Origin: Williamsia soli | GTDB lineage: Bacteria > Actinomycetota > Actinomycetes > Mycobacteriales > Mycobacteriaceae | Assembly (NCBI RefSeq): GCF_017377795.1 | Contig: NZ_JAFRDR010000001.1 | Span: 744,001 to 808,000 of the forward strand | Direction: 5' to 3' | Length of the DNA stretch: 64,000 nt | Shown here: positions 43,729 to 51,910 of the stretch, in pieces | Layout of the letters: each line of letters starts with the position of its first letter | Position numbering within the stretch: the stretch's first letter is position 1 | Notes under the pieces: model-generated | The model's database searches: none | Told to the model about the DNA's origin: nothing | What the model saw: only the letters and a program-made list of their open reading frames with translations | Program-made: the position numbers and the translations under genes

Positions 43729-44361
43729 ATGGCGCAACCCATGGTCGGCGCGGGTCGATCCGACACCAGGCGGACGCGGATCCGTCGTATCCAGCTTCTC
43801 GACGCTGCTCTGGAGACGTTTGTCGAGTACGGCTACGGCGAGGTCGGCGTAGCGGAAATCGTCGCCCGCATCGGCTGCAGCCACGGCACGTTCTACAACT
43901 ACTTCGACAACAAGCGGGACGCCCTCGACGCGCTGCTGTCCCGGGAGCTGTCCGAACTGGTCTCGGTGGCCGAGCTGCATCGCCCGCGTCCGCGTACGGA
44001 ATCGGAGTTCGTGGACGCCCTCGGCACGCTGGTCCGCAGGCTCGTCGAGTACGCGAACGAACGTCCACATGTGCTGACGTTTCTCGCGATGGAGGCTCCG
44101 GGCATCGACGAGGCCGCGTTGAAGACCATGGTCGGCAGCTACGGGCAGCTCGGGCAGCTGTGCGGTCAATACATCCGGTACGGCATCGAGGACGGATACC
44201 TCCGCGAAGACATCAACGTCGAGTTCGCGGGTGAGGCCGTGGTCTCGTGCCTGATGGGTGCGGTACTGCCACTCATCCTGGACAACACGGCACTCGTCGA
44301 CGTGGAATCGACCGTTCAGACGGTGGTCGGCTTCCTCTGTTACGGCACCAACGCGCAATAG
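43729..44361 (+). CDS. TetR-family regulator
   Basis: Regulator of 210 residues with helix-turn-helix VGVAEIVARIGCSHGTFYNYFDNKRDALDALLSREL (about 38-73). The ligand domain contains VLTFLAMEAPGIDEAAL. It is third of a DoxX-like/TetR/TetR run and converges with echA19, 29 bases from its stop. It has no visible autoregulatory repeat, so it is probably read from the upstream promoter. Confidence 0.88.
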   Translation: MAQPMVGAGRSDTRRTRIRRIQLLDAALETFVEYGYGEVGVAEIVARIGCSHGTFYNYFDNKRDALDALLSRELSELVSVAELHRPRPRTESEFVDALGTLVRRLVEYANERPHVLTFLAMEAPGIDEAALKTMVGSYGQLGQLCGQYIRYGIEDGYLREDINVEFAGEAVVSCLMGAVLPLILDNTALVDVESTVQTVVGFLCYGTNAQ

Positions 44362-44374
44362 CGGGAACCGGTTC

Positions 44375-44386
44375 GGTTGGCCAACC
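44375..44386. terminator. Palindrome in TetR/echA19 convergent gap
   Basis: GGTTGGCCAACC is a perfect 12-bp palindrome inside a larger GCGGG...CCCGC arch between two converging stop codons. It may act as a short bidirectional terminator. Confidence 0.45.
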
Positions 44387-44390
44387 CGCG

Positions 44391-45185
44391 CTACTCCCCG
44401 GTGAAGACCGGGGTCTGCTTCTCCGCGAACGCCTTCGGGCCGATCTTGGCGTCCTTGCTCATGAACACCTTGGCGCCTAGGTCACCGTCGAGCTTGAAGG
44501 CGTCTTTCTCGTGCATGCCCTCGGTGTCGCGAATCGTCTTGAGGATTGCCTGAACGGCGACGGGTCCGTTGGCCGCGATCTGGGCGGCGAGTTCGAGTGC
44601 TTTGTCCAGCGCGGTCCCGTCGGGGACGACGTGACCGATCAACCCGTAGTCGAGGGCTTCGGTCGCCGTGATGTGACGTCCGGTCAGCAGGATCTCTGCG
44701 GCCACGGTGTACGGGATCTGTCGGACGAGGCGGACCGCGGAGCCGCCCAGCGGGTAGAGACCCCACTTGGCCTCGGACACACCGAACTTCGCGCTCTCGC
44801 CGGCCACCCGGATGTCGGTGCCCTGCAAGATCTCGGTACCGCCCGCGATCGCCGGGCCCTCGACCGCAGCGATCAGTGGCTTGGTCAGCCGGCGGCCCTT
44901 GAGGAGTGCGTCGAGGATGCTCGGATCGAAACCCTTGCTCTTGAAAGAGTCGCCGGGGGCGGACTTGTTCATGTTCTTGAGATCGGCCCCCGCACAGAAA
45001 TACCCGCCGGCGCCGGTCAAGATCGCAACCCGGATGTCGTTGTCGGAGTCGACCTGATCCCACGCCGTGTTCATGATCCCCAGCATCTCGCCGGAGAGTG
45101 CGTTGCGGGCCTCGGGCCGGTTCATCGTCACGATCAGCGTGTGATCGCGCTTCTCGACGAGACAATGGGGGGCGGCGTCAGACAT
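44391..45185 (-). CDS. echA19: Enoyl-CoA hydratase EchA19 (sterol side chain)
   Basis: Crotonase-family hydratase of 264 residues. The oxyanion-hole segments [12 protein letters not shown] (about 60-71) and [19 protein letters not shown], and [17 protein letters not shown] with catalytic Glu positions, are intact. It is divergent from fadD19 across a KstR box, matching Rv3516/Rv3515c; EchA19 in M. tuberculosis hydrates steroid enoyl-CoAs of the side chain. Length equals the mycobacterial enzyme within one residue. Confidence 0.9.
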   Translation of the reverse strand: MSDAAPHCLVEKRDHTLIVTMNRPEARNALSGEMLGIMNTAWDQVDSDNDIRVAILTGAGGYFCAGADLKNMNKSAPGDSFKSKGFDPSILDALLKGRRLTKPLIAAVEGPAIAGGTEILQGTDIRVAGESAKFGVSEAKWGLYPLGGSAVRLVRQIPYTVAAEILLTGRHITATEALDYGLIGHVVPDGTALDKALELAAQIAANGPVAVQAILKTIRDTEGMHEKDAFKLDGDLGAKVFMSKDAKIGPKAFAEKQTPVFTGE

Positions 45186-45263
45186 CTGTGCTCCTGATTT
45201 GTGGCATGGCTCGGCGGCGTACGACGCCTGTGACCCGTATCTCGTGGGGCCTTGCCTTCAAAC

Positions 45264-45277
45264 GGTAACACGTTCTA
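45264..45277. promoter_or_regulatory. KstR box between echA19 and fadD19
   Basis: GGTAACACGTTCTA fits TnnAACnnGTTnnA except the first base. It ends 11 bases before the fadD19 ATG and lies 79 bases from the echA19 start. Confidence 0.78.
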
Positions 45278-45288
45278 GTTTTGACGGT

Positions 45289-46926
45289 ATGGCTTACAAC
45301 ATTGCCGACCTCATCGAGCATGCCGTCGACTTGATGGGCGACCGGATCGCGCTCGAAACCGACGGCCGACACGAGACGTACACCGAACTGGACCAGCGGG
45401 CCAACGGCCTCGCACACACCCTCCGGCGCCTGGGCGTCGGGCCCGGCGAGTCGGTGGGCTTGTACAGCAGGAACAACATCGAGGCCGTCGAATCCATGGT
45501 CGCGATCTTCAAGGCGCGCGCGGTGATGGTCAACGTCAATTTCCGTTACGTCGAGAGCGAACTCGAGCACATCTTCACCGACTCCGACATGAAGGTGCTC
45601 ATCGTCGAGCGCCAGTACGTCGGCAAGGTCGCGAACGTGTTGCCGAAAGCGCCGAAAATCACCGCGGTGATCGTCGTCGAGGACGGTAGTGACCTCGACA
45701 GCTCGATCGTCGACGGCCTTGCGTACGAACAGGCCATCGCCGACGGTGGCACCGAACGCGACTTCGAGCCGCGGTCGAACGACGACGTGTACATGCTCTA
45801 CACCGGTGGCACCACAGGCAATCCCAAAGGTGTTGTGTGGCGGCAGGAAGATGTCTTCCGGGTCCTCGGCGGTGGCATCGACTGGTACACCGGCGACCCC
45901 GTCACCGATGAATGGCACTTCGCGAAGACCGGCGCCGACGGCGGACAGCTGGTGCGCTTCCCGATCCCGCCGTTCATTCACGGTGGTTCACAGTGGGCGG
46001 TGTTCCAGGCCTTGTTCCAAGGCGGCAAGGCCATCGTGTACCCCGAGTTCGGCGCCCACCAGACCTGGGAGATCGTCGAGCGGCACAAGGTGAACGTCAT
46101 CTTCATCACCGGAGATGCAATGGGTCGCCCGATGATCGACGCGCTTGAGGAGAAGGACTACGACATCAGCTCCGTGGTCTCGGTCGCGTCATCCGCGGCG
46201 TTGTTCTCGGCGTCGGTGAAGGATCAGTTCATCGAGAAGTTCCCCAACGCGATCATCATCGATGCCATCGGCTCCTCGGAGACGGGCTTCTCCGGTATGG
46301 GTGTCATCTCGAAGGAGACCTCGCACAGCGGTGGCGGCCCCCGGGTCAAGGCCGATCTGTCGACGGTCGTTCTCCGCGAGGACGGTTCGGTCATCGAGCC
46401 CGGCAAGGGCGAGGTCGGGATCCTGGCCCGCACCGGTCACATCCCGCTGCGCTACTACAACGACCCGGTCAAGACCGACAAGACCTTCAAGACGTACAAC
46501 GGGATCCGCTACTCGATCCCGGGCGATCAGGCCCGCGTCGAGGACGACGGCACTGTCACGATGCTCGGCCGCGGTTCGGTCAGCATCAACTCCGGCGGCG
46601 AGAAGATCCACCCCGAAGAGGTGGAGTCGGCACTCAAGGCCCATCCGGATGTCTTCGACACCGTCGTGATCGGGGTTCCCGACGAACGCTACGGCCAGCG
46701 GGTTGCCGCAATCGTCGCCACCCGGGACGGCCTGCGCCCCACCCTCGACGAGATCAATGCCGTTGCACGGCAGGACATCGCCGGCTACAAATGTCCCCGC
46801 TCGATCTGGTTCGTCGACGAGATCAAACGGTCACCTGCCGGTAAACCCAACTATCGCTGGGGTGTCGAGATCGCCGAATCCCGGCCCGCCGACGAAACTC
46901 TCGCAACCGCCTCACGAAAGGCCTGA
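45289..46926 (+). CDS. fadD19: Sterol side-chain CoA ligase FadD19
   Basis: Acyl-CoA synthetase of 545 residues that activates C26 (or C27) sterol carboxylates; in Rhodococcus it is needed for C24-branched sterols. ATP-binding motif YTGGTTGNPKGVVWRQ (about 168-183), IGSSETGFSG, the YSIPGDQARVEDDG hinge and the C-terminal RSPAGKPNYRWG lysine are all visible. ATG 45289 (MAYNIADLIEHAVDL) lies right after the KstR box; the open frame upstream of it is non-coding. A flavin enzyme gene follows after 6 bases. Confidence 0.93.
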   Translation: MAYNIADLIEHAVDLMGDRIALETDGRHETYTELDQRANGLAHTLRRLGVGPGESVGLYSRNNIEAVESMVAIFKARAVMVNVNFRYVESELEHIFTDSDMKVLIVERQYVGKVANVLPKAPKITAVIVVEDGSDLDSSIVDGLAYEQAIADGGTERDFEPRSNDDVYMLYTGGTTGNPKGVVWRQEDVFRVLGGGIDWYTGDPVTDEWHFAKTGADGGQLVRFPIPPFIHGGSQWAVFQALFQGGKAIVYPEFGAHQTWEIVERHKVNVIFITGDAMGRPMIDALEEKDYDISSVVSVASSAALFSASVKDQFIEKFPNAIIIDAIGSSETGFSGMGVISKETSHSGGGPRVKADLSTVVLREDGSVIEPGKGEVGILARTGHIPLRYYNDPVKTDKTFKTYNGIRYSIPGDQARVEDDGTVTMLGRGSVSINSGGEKIHPEEVESALKAHPDVFDTVVIGVPDERYGQRVAAIVATRDGLRPTLDEINAVARQDIAGYKCPRSIWFVDEIKRSPAGKPNYRWGVEIAESRPADETLATASRKA

Positions 46927-46932
46927 CCCCAC

Positions 46933-48060
46933 ATGCGCACCTCACTGTCCGACGAGTTCGGAATCGAATACCCCATCTTCGGCTTCACGCCGTCCGAACA
47001 TGTCGCCGCGGCGATCAGCCGGGCCGGCGGGCTCGGAGTGCTGGGCTGCGTCCGCTTCAACGAGGCCGACGAGCTCGACGCCACCCTGGACTGGATGCGC
47101 GAGAACACCGACGGCAAACCGTTCGGCGTAGACATCGTCATGCCCGCGAAGATCCCGACGGAGGGGTCGCAGGTCGATCTGGACTCGATGATCCCGCCGG
47201 AGCACCGGGCTTTCGTCGAGCGCACCCTCGATGATCTCGGCGTCCCACGACTACCCGAAGGCGACCGCGTGAACGCCGGCGTCCTCGGCTGGCTGCATTC
47301 GGTGGCCCGCTCGCACGTCGACGTCGCGATGAACCACGCGGACAAGTACGGCCAGATCAAGCTGATCGCCAACGCGCTGGGATCGCCGCCGGACGACGTC
47401 ATCGCGAACGTGCATGCGCACGGCATCAAGGTCGCCGCGCTGGCGGGCGCAAAGGAGCACGCTCTGCGGCACGTCGCCGCGGGGGTCGACCTGGTCATCG
47501 CCCAGGGGTATGAGGCAGGAGGACACACCGGGGAGGTGACGTCCATGATCCTGTGGCCCGAGATCGTCGACGCGGTGGGCGATGCGGCACACGTGCTGGC
47601 AGCCGGAGGGGTCGGCAGCGGTCGTCAGATCGCTGCCGCGCTGGCACTGGGCGCGACGGGGGTCTGGATGGGCACGTACTGGCTGACGGCCGCCGAGTAT
47701 CAGCTCGGGGTGAGGGGAGTCGGGCCTTCGGTGATCCAGCAGGCCATCCTGAACGCCACGTCGCGGGACACCGTGCGCCGGCGGATCTACTCCGGCAAAC
47801 CGGCTCGCCTGCTCAAGACGAAGTGGACCGACGCCTGGGATGCGGCCGGCGCCCCCGAGCCGTTGCCGATGCCACTGCAGAACATCTTGGTCGCCGAGGC
47901 GCACGCGCGGATCTCCGCCGCCGACGACCCCGGTGTGGTCGCGATGCCGGCCGGTCAGATCGTCGGGCGCATGGACGCCATCACCCCGACCGAGGATCTC
48001 ATCAAGGACCTGGTCAGCGAATACGACGTCGCGGTGGAGCGAATGCAAAAGGCTCGCTAG
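46933..48060 (+). CDS. Nitronate monooxygenase-like flavoprotein
   Basis: FMN TIM-barrel protein of 375 residues in the 2-nitropropane dioxygenase family: FGIEYPIFGFTPSEHVAAAISRAGGLGVLG at the N terminus, VIAQGYEAGGHTGEV and AAGGVGSGRQIAAALALGATGVWMGT as phosphate-binding segments. It is different in sequence from IpdC in this window. Cotranscription with fadD19 is likely (6-base gap). The substrate is unknown; a role as an enoyl reductase-like or nitronate-detoxifying enzyme cannot be told apart. Confidence 0.87.
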   Translation: MRTSLSDEFGIEYPIFGFTPSEHVAAAISRAGGLGVLGCVRFNEADELDATLDWMRENTDGKPFGVDIVMPAKIPTEGSQVDLDSMIPPEHRAFVERTLDDLGVPRLPEGDRVNAGVLGWLHSVARSHVDVAMNHADKYGQIKLIANALGSPPDDVIANVHAHGIKVAALAGAKEHALRHVAAGVDLVIAQGYEAGGHTGEVTSMILWPEIVDAVGDAAHVLAAGGVGSGRQIAAALALGATGVWMGTYWLTAAEYQLGVRGVGPSVIQQAILNATSRDTVRRRIYSGKPARLLKTKWTDAWDAAGAPEPLPMPLQNILVAEAHARISAADDPGVVAMPAGQIVGRMDAITPTEDLIKDLVSEYDVAVERMQKAR

Positions 48061-48069
48061 CCTCGCGGT

Positions 48070-48486
48070 ATGGCGAGTGACCTGACACGGTTTCATGACG
48101 CGCAGGCGGCGGTGTACGACGACGTCACCGCCGAACTGCGTGCCGGACGCAAGCGTTCGCACTGGATGTGGTTCGTCTTCCCGCAGCTGGACGGCTTGGC
48201 ACACAGTGGGACGGCCCGGCGGTATGCGATCAGAGATCTGGACGAGGCCCGGGAGTACTTGGCGGACGACGTGCTCGGCGCCCGGCTCCGCGAGTGTGCC
48301 CGATTCGTGGTCGACATCGATGGGGCGTCGGTAGAGGAGATCTTCGGGTACCCGGACAATCTGAAACTGCGGTCGTCGATGACGCTGTTCGCAGCGGCTG
48401 CCCCTGATGACGACGTGTTCGTCGCGGTGCTCGACAAGTACTTCGGTGGTCAAGGCGATGGGCGGACCCTGGAATTGCTCGAGTAG
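48070..48486 (+). CDS. DUF1810 family protein
   Basis: Protein of 138 residues matching the DUF1810 pattern: LTRFHDAQAAVYDDVTAELRAGRKRSHWMWFVFPQLDGL, YAIRDLDEAREYL, LGARLRECARFVVDIDG, IFGYPDNLKLRSSMTLF and VLDKYFGGQGDGRTLELL. Function unknown; the fold is calpastatin-like in naming only. It is 9 bases after the flavin enzyme and ends with a terminator, so it closes the fadD19 transcript. Confidence 0.9.
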   Translation: MASDLTRFHDAQAAVYDDVTAELRAGRKRSHWMWFVFPQLDGLAHSGTARRYAIRDLDEAREYLADDVLGARLRECARFVVDIDGASVEEIFGYPDNLKLRSSMTLFAAAAPDDDVFVAVLDKYFGGQGDGRTLELLE

Positions 48487-48515
48487 GGAACTGTCCGGCT
48501 GAGGCCGGCACTTCT

Positions 48516-48558
48516 GCCGACGGCTGTGATCAGATATGGTCGCAGCCGTCGGCTTTTT
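48516..48558 (+). terminator. Rho-independent terminator after DUF1810 gene
   Basis: GCCGACGGCTG (48516-48526) pairs perfectly with CAGCCGTCGGC (48543-48553), followed by TTTTT. The 16-base loop is long but the T-run is clear. Confidence 0.85.
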
Positions 48559-48578
48559 CCAGTGCAGGAGGTAGGACC

Positions 48579-49373
48579 ATGTCCGAGGGCGTCGATCTGG
48601 TGCTGTCCGAGCGGGTCCCGACCGAGGCCGGCGCCACGGCGGTGGTCACCCTCAACCGGCCCGATGCCCGGAACGCGTTGACCGGCACCCTGATCGTGCA
48701 GTTGCGGGAGGCGCTCGCCTCCGCGGATGCCGACGACAGCGTCGGCGCCGTGGTGTTGACCGGCGCCGACCCCGCGTTCTGTGCCGGTGTCGATCTGCGA
48801 ATGCTGGGTAGTGAGGGTGGCTGGGACGACGTCAATGTCCCCGGCGTCCCCACCGGATTTCCCTGGGTACCGCTGAGCAAGCCGATCATCGGTGCGATCA
48901 ACGGCGCGACGGTCACCGGCGGATTGGAATTGGCCCTGGCCTGCGACATCCTCATCGCCTCGGACAAGGCCCGCTTCGCCGACACCCACGCTCGCGTCGC
49001 CATGGTGCCCGCCTGGGGGCTGACCGGACGGCTACCCGCAGCCGTCGGCTGGGGATTCGCCCGCCGGATGAGCTTGAGCGGCAATTTCGTTGATGCCGAG
49101 ACGGCGCTGCGCGTCGGCTTGGTCACCGAAGTGGTCGGCCACGCAGAACTGCTGCCGAGCGCCTTGGCGCTGGCGGCCGACATCGGAGGCAACAACCAAC
49201 GCGCTGTCAGAGCGCTGCTGACCTCGTACCGTGAAGCGCAACAGCACGGTCTTGGTCCCGAATTGGACACCGAAGCAGCACATTCCGAGGCCTGGATGGC
49301 GGCCTTCGATCCGTCGCAGGTCGCAGCCGCGCGGGAGAAGGTCATGGACCGTGGCCGCAAGCAGATGAAGTGA
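48579..49373 (+). CDS. Enoyl-CoA hydratase/isomerase family protein
   Basis: Crotonase-fold protein of 264 residues. PAFCAGVDLRML (~66-77) and NGATVTGGLELALACDILIAS supply the oxyanion hole; the downstream ADTHARVAMVPAWGLTGRLPAAVG has the usual helix but an unremarkable active-site sequence. AGGAGGT at about 48566-48572 precedes the ATG. It is followed 7 bases later by an SDR gene, together a two-gene set with no KstR box in front. Substrate not known. Confidence 0.85.
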   Translation: MSEGVDLVLSERVPTEAGATAVVTLNRPDARNALTGTLIVQLREALASADADDSVGAVVLTGADPAFCAGVDLRMLGSEGGWDDVNVPGVPTGFPWVPLSKPIIGAINGATVTGGLELALACDILIASDKARFADTHARVAMVPAWGLTGRLPAAVGWGFARRMSLSGNFVDAETALRVGLVTEVVGHAELLPSALALAADIGGNNQRAVRALLTSYREAQQHGLGPELDTEAAHSEAWMAAFDPSQVAAAREKVMDRGRKQMK

Positions 49374-49380
49374 GGATGCG

Positions 49381-50250
49381 ATGAGCAGGTCGGATACCAC
49401 GGCGCGGATATCGGCGCGCAAGCGCAGAGGCCAGGCGATCACGGTGCGAGACAAGGTGGTTGTGATCACCGGGGGTGGGCGGGGGATCGGACTCGCCACC
49501 GCGGAGTTGCTGCAGCAGCGGGGCGCCAGGGTGGTTCTCGGGGACATCGATGACGAGGTCGTCGCGAAGGCCGCCGCCAACCTGGGTTGCGAGGGGTACC
49601 CGCTGGATGTCACGAGTGAGGAATCGTTCGAAGAGTTTCTCGACCGCGTGCACACTGAGGTCGGCCCCATCGATGTCCTGATCAACAACGCCGGAATCAT
49701 GCCCACCGGACCGTTTCTCGACTTCCCGGACGCGGTGATCGCCCGCAACTTCGAGATCGACCTGCTCGGTGTCGTCCGGGGCAGCAAACTCGTGGCCCGG
49801 CGCATGGTCGAGCGGGGAGCGGGTCAGATCGTGAACGTGTCGTCGGTGGCCGGTCTGGTGCCGTTGCCGGGGCTGAGCATCTACAGCGCGGCCAAAGCCG
49901 GTGTCATCGCGTTCTCCGAGGCTCTCGACGGCGAGATGAGTCCGGCGGGCGTCAGGGTGCTCGCAGTGATGCCGAACTTCACCAAGACGGGCCTGATCGA
50001 CGGGTTGCAGACGACGGCCATCATGCCGCCGATCGAGCCCGACGACGTCGCGCGCCAGATCGTTCAGACGATCGAGACCAACCGCGACCGGGTCGTCATC
50101 CCGCGACAGAGCATGTCGGTGCTCGGTTGGATGGTGACGCCGCGGTTCCTCAAGAACATCTACGGTAAGCGTTTCGGCTTCGACACCATGTTCATGGAGT
50201 TCGACCGCGAGCAGCGAGCCAAATACCTAGACCGGGTCACCCGCAGCTGA
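49381..50250 (+). CDS. SDR family oxidoreductase
   Basis: Short-chain dehydrogenase of 289 residues: TGGGRGIGLATAELL, GDIDDE, INNAGIMPTGPF, VNVSSVAGLVPLPGLSIYSAAKAG with catalytic Ser, Tyr and Lys, then a C-terminal extension of ~60 residues (RVVIPRQSMSVLGWMVTPRFLKN) that could touch the membrane. The start at ATG 49381 gives an unusual basic leader of about 20 residues; a GTG at 49444 (VRDKVVVITGG) is an alternative. The substrate is unknown. Confidence 0.83.
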   Translation: MSRSDTTARISARKRRGQAITVRDKVVVITGGGRGIGLATAELLQQRGARVVLGDIDDEVVAKAAANLGCEGYPLDVTSEESFEEFLDRVHTEVGPIDVLINNAGIMPTGPFLDFPDAVIARNFEIDLLGVVRGSKLVARRMVERGAGQIVNVSSVAGLVPLPGLSIYSAAKAGVIAFSEALDGEMSPAGVRVLAVMPNFTKTGLIDGLQTTAIMPPIEPDDVARQIVQTIETNRDRVVIPRQSMSVLGWMVTPRFLKNIYGKRFGFDTMFMEFDREQRAKYLDRVTRS

Positions 50251-50267
50251 CTCCCGGCCTCCCCGAT

Positions 50268-50322
50268 AATGGGTCCCTTTGGCGAACAAAAGCCCAGGTG
50301 GGCGTCGCCAAAACGACCCATT
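50268..50322. repeat. Intergenic palindrome, copy 2 of a TGGGT..TTTTGGCGA family
   Basis: Arms 50268-50285 and 50305-50322 (18 bp, 16 matching) between converging genes. A second small stem (GCCCA-GG-TGGGC, 50292-50303) lies in the loop. The arms share TGGGT and TTTTGGCGA with the palindrome at 33028-33078. It probably also works as a bidirectional terminator. Confidence 0.8.
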
Positions 50323-50341
50323 TCCGGAGGGCGGGAGGCGA

Positions 50342-51907
50342 TCAGGGGGTGACGTATTGCAGGGTGCGCTCAGCGCGGATCCAGGTCGGTGGTGCGTCGT
50401 CGGACGCGAGGGTGCGTTTGAGGATCTTGAACGTGTCCGTGCGGGGTAGGTCGGTGACCACCCGCACCCGGCTCGGCCACTGTTTCGGTCCGAGATCGGG
50501 CTGAGCTGAGAGGAATTCGGTGAGGTCGTCGGCGGTCAATTCGGGCGCGACCAACGCGGCCGCGAGTTCGTCCCCGATCTCGGCCCGCACTCCGTAGACA
50601 GCGGCCATCGCGATCGCGGGATGCCGTAACAGCACTCGTTCGATCGGCCCGGTGCCCATGTTCTCGCCGTCCACCCGGACCCAATCACCGAGACGCCCCG
50701 CGAAATACACATAGCCGTTCGCGTCGACGTACCCGAGGTCGCCGCTGTGGTAGATCCCGTCGCGCATGCGCTCGGCATCGGCCTCTGGATTGCGGTAGTA
50801 GCCGGTGAAAAGGCCGCCTCCGGAACTGTTGACGATCTCGCCGACGGCCTCATCGGCATTGATAAGCCGGCCGTGGTCGTCGAACAGTGCCGTGGCGCAG
50901 ACCCTGCCGGTGACCGGATCCCGGATCTCGTTCGGCGGCATCAGTGGGCCGAGCGCATCCGGGGGAGTGTCCGGCGTGCGGGCGATGGCGACGCCACCTT
51001 CCGTGGAGCCGAAACCGTCGACCACCCGGACGTCGAAACGTTGTGACACTGCAACGATGTCGGCTGCCGAGGCCTCGTTGCCGTACAGGATGCGCAGGGG
51101 ATTGTCGGCGTCGTCGGGTCTGCCCGGGGTGGCCAGCACGTACGAGAGGGGCTTGCCGACGTAGTTCGCGTACGTCGCCCCGAACCGGCGGATGTCGTCG
51201 AAGAACGCACTGGCAGAGAACTTTCGGCGTAGAGCCACCGACGATCCACCCGCGACCGCGACCATCCAGCCGGCGATGATCGCGTTGGAATGGAACATCG
51301 GCATCGACAGGTAGACGACGTCGGTGGGGCCTAGCCCGAAACGGGTGGACAACATCGCCCCGCTGGCCGCGAACTTGCGGTGACTGCACTGCACGGCTTT
51401 TGGGTCGCCGCTGGTGCCGGAGGTGAAGATCAGCATGAGGAGCGCATCTGGATCGATTGCGCCGAACTGGGGACGTTGACCGGAATGGGGCGCCAGCAGC
51501 TCGGCCCACTCCGGCCGGTCGACGTTCAAGACTGTCACCCCCGGCAGGTCGACCCCGGCCAGCAGATCTGCGGTGGCGTCCTCCACCAGGACGATCTGGC
51601 AGTCGGCGGTGGCGATGTCGCCGGCGAGCGCCGCGCCCCGCCTGGTCGGGTTGAGTCCGACGACCACGAGGTCACCCAGGACGGCTGCGCCGAGCAGGTA
51701 GCTGAACTCGGGAATGTTGTCGAGAAGCAATGCCATGTGACGGGGCCTGTCGAGATCGACCAGTCGACGCAGCGCCGAGGCCCGGCAGGCCGAGAGCCGC
51801 AGATGGTCCCGCCAGCAGACGAATTCGTCCTCGAAATGAAGCCCGGCTCCGGTGACGTCCGTCAGCGGCTCGAGGAGTTCAGCGACAGTGGTCGGGTTCT
51901 GGGCCAT
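50342..51907 (-). CDS. fadD17: Acyl-CoA ligase FadD17 (sterol side chain)
   Basis: AMP-forming ligase of 521 residues linked to activation of side-chain-shortened sterol acids. Motifs: IFTSGTSGDPKAVQCSH, FGSTEGGVAIAR, YHSGDLGYVDANGYVYFAGR and C-terminal LPRTDTFKILKRTLAS. Order fadE26-fadE27-fadD17 on one strand, divergent from fdxD, is that of Rv3504-Rv3506. It is 3 bases after fadE27, the last gene of the operon. Confidence 0.9.
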   Translation of the reverse strand: MAQNPTTVAELLEPLTDVTGAGLHFEDEFVCWRDHLRLSACRASALRRLVDLDRPRHMALLLDNIPEFSYLLGAAVLGDLVVVGLNPTRRGAALAGDIATADCQIVLVEDATADLLAGVDLPGVTVLNVDRPEWAELLAPHSGQRPQFGAIDPDALLMLIFTSGTSGDPKAVQCSHRKFAASGAMLSTRFGLGPTDVVYLSMPMFHSNAIIAGWMVAVAGGSSVALRRKFSASAFFDDIRRFGATYANYVGKPLSYVLATPGRPDDADNPLRILYGNEASAADIVAVSQRFDVRVVDGFGSTEGGVAIARTPDTPPDALGPLMPPNEIRDPVTGRVCATALFDDHGRLINADEAVGEIVNSSGGGLFTGYYRNPEADAERMRDGIYHSGDLGYVDANGYVYFAGRLGDWVRVDGENMGTGPIERVLLRHPAIAMAAVYGVRAEIGDELAAALVAPELTADDLTEFLSAQPDLGPKQWPSRVRVVTDLPRTDTFKILKRTLASDDAPPTWIRAERTLQYVTP

Positions 51908-51910
51908 TCC

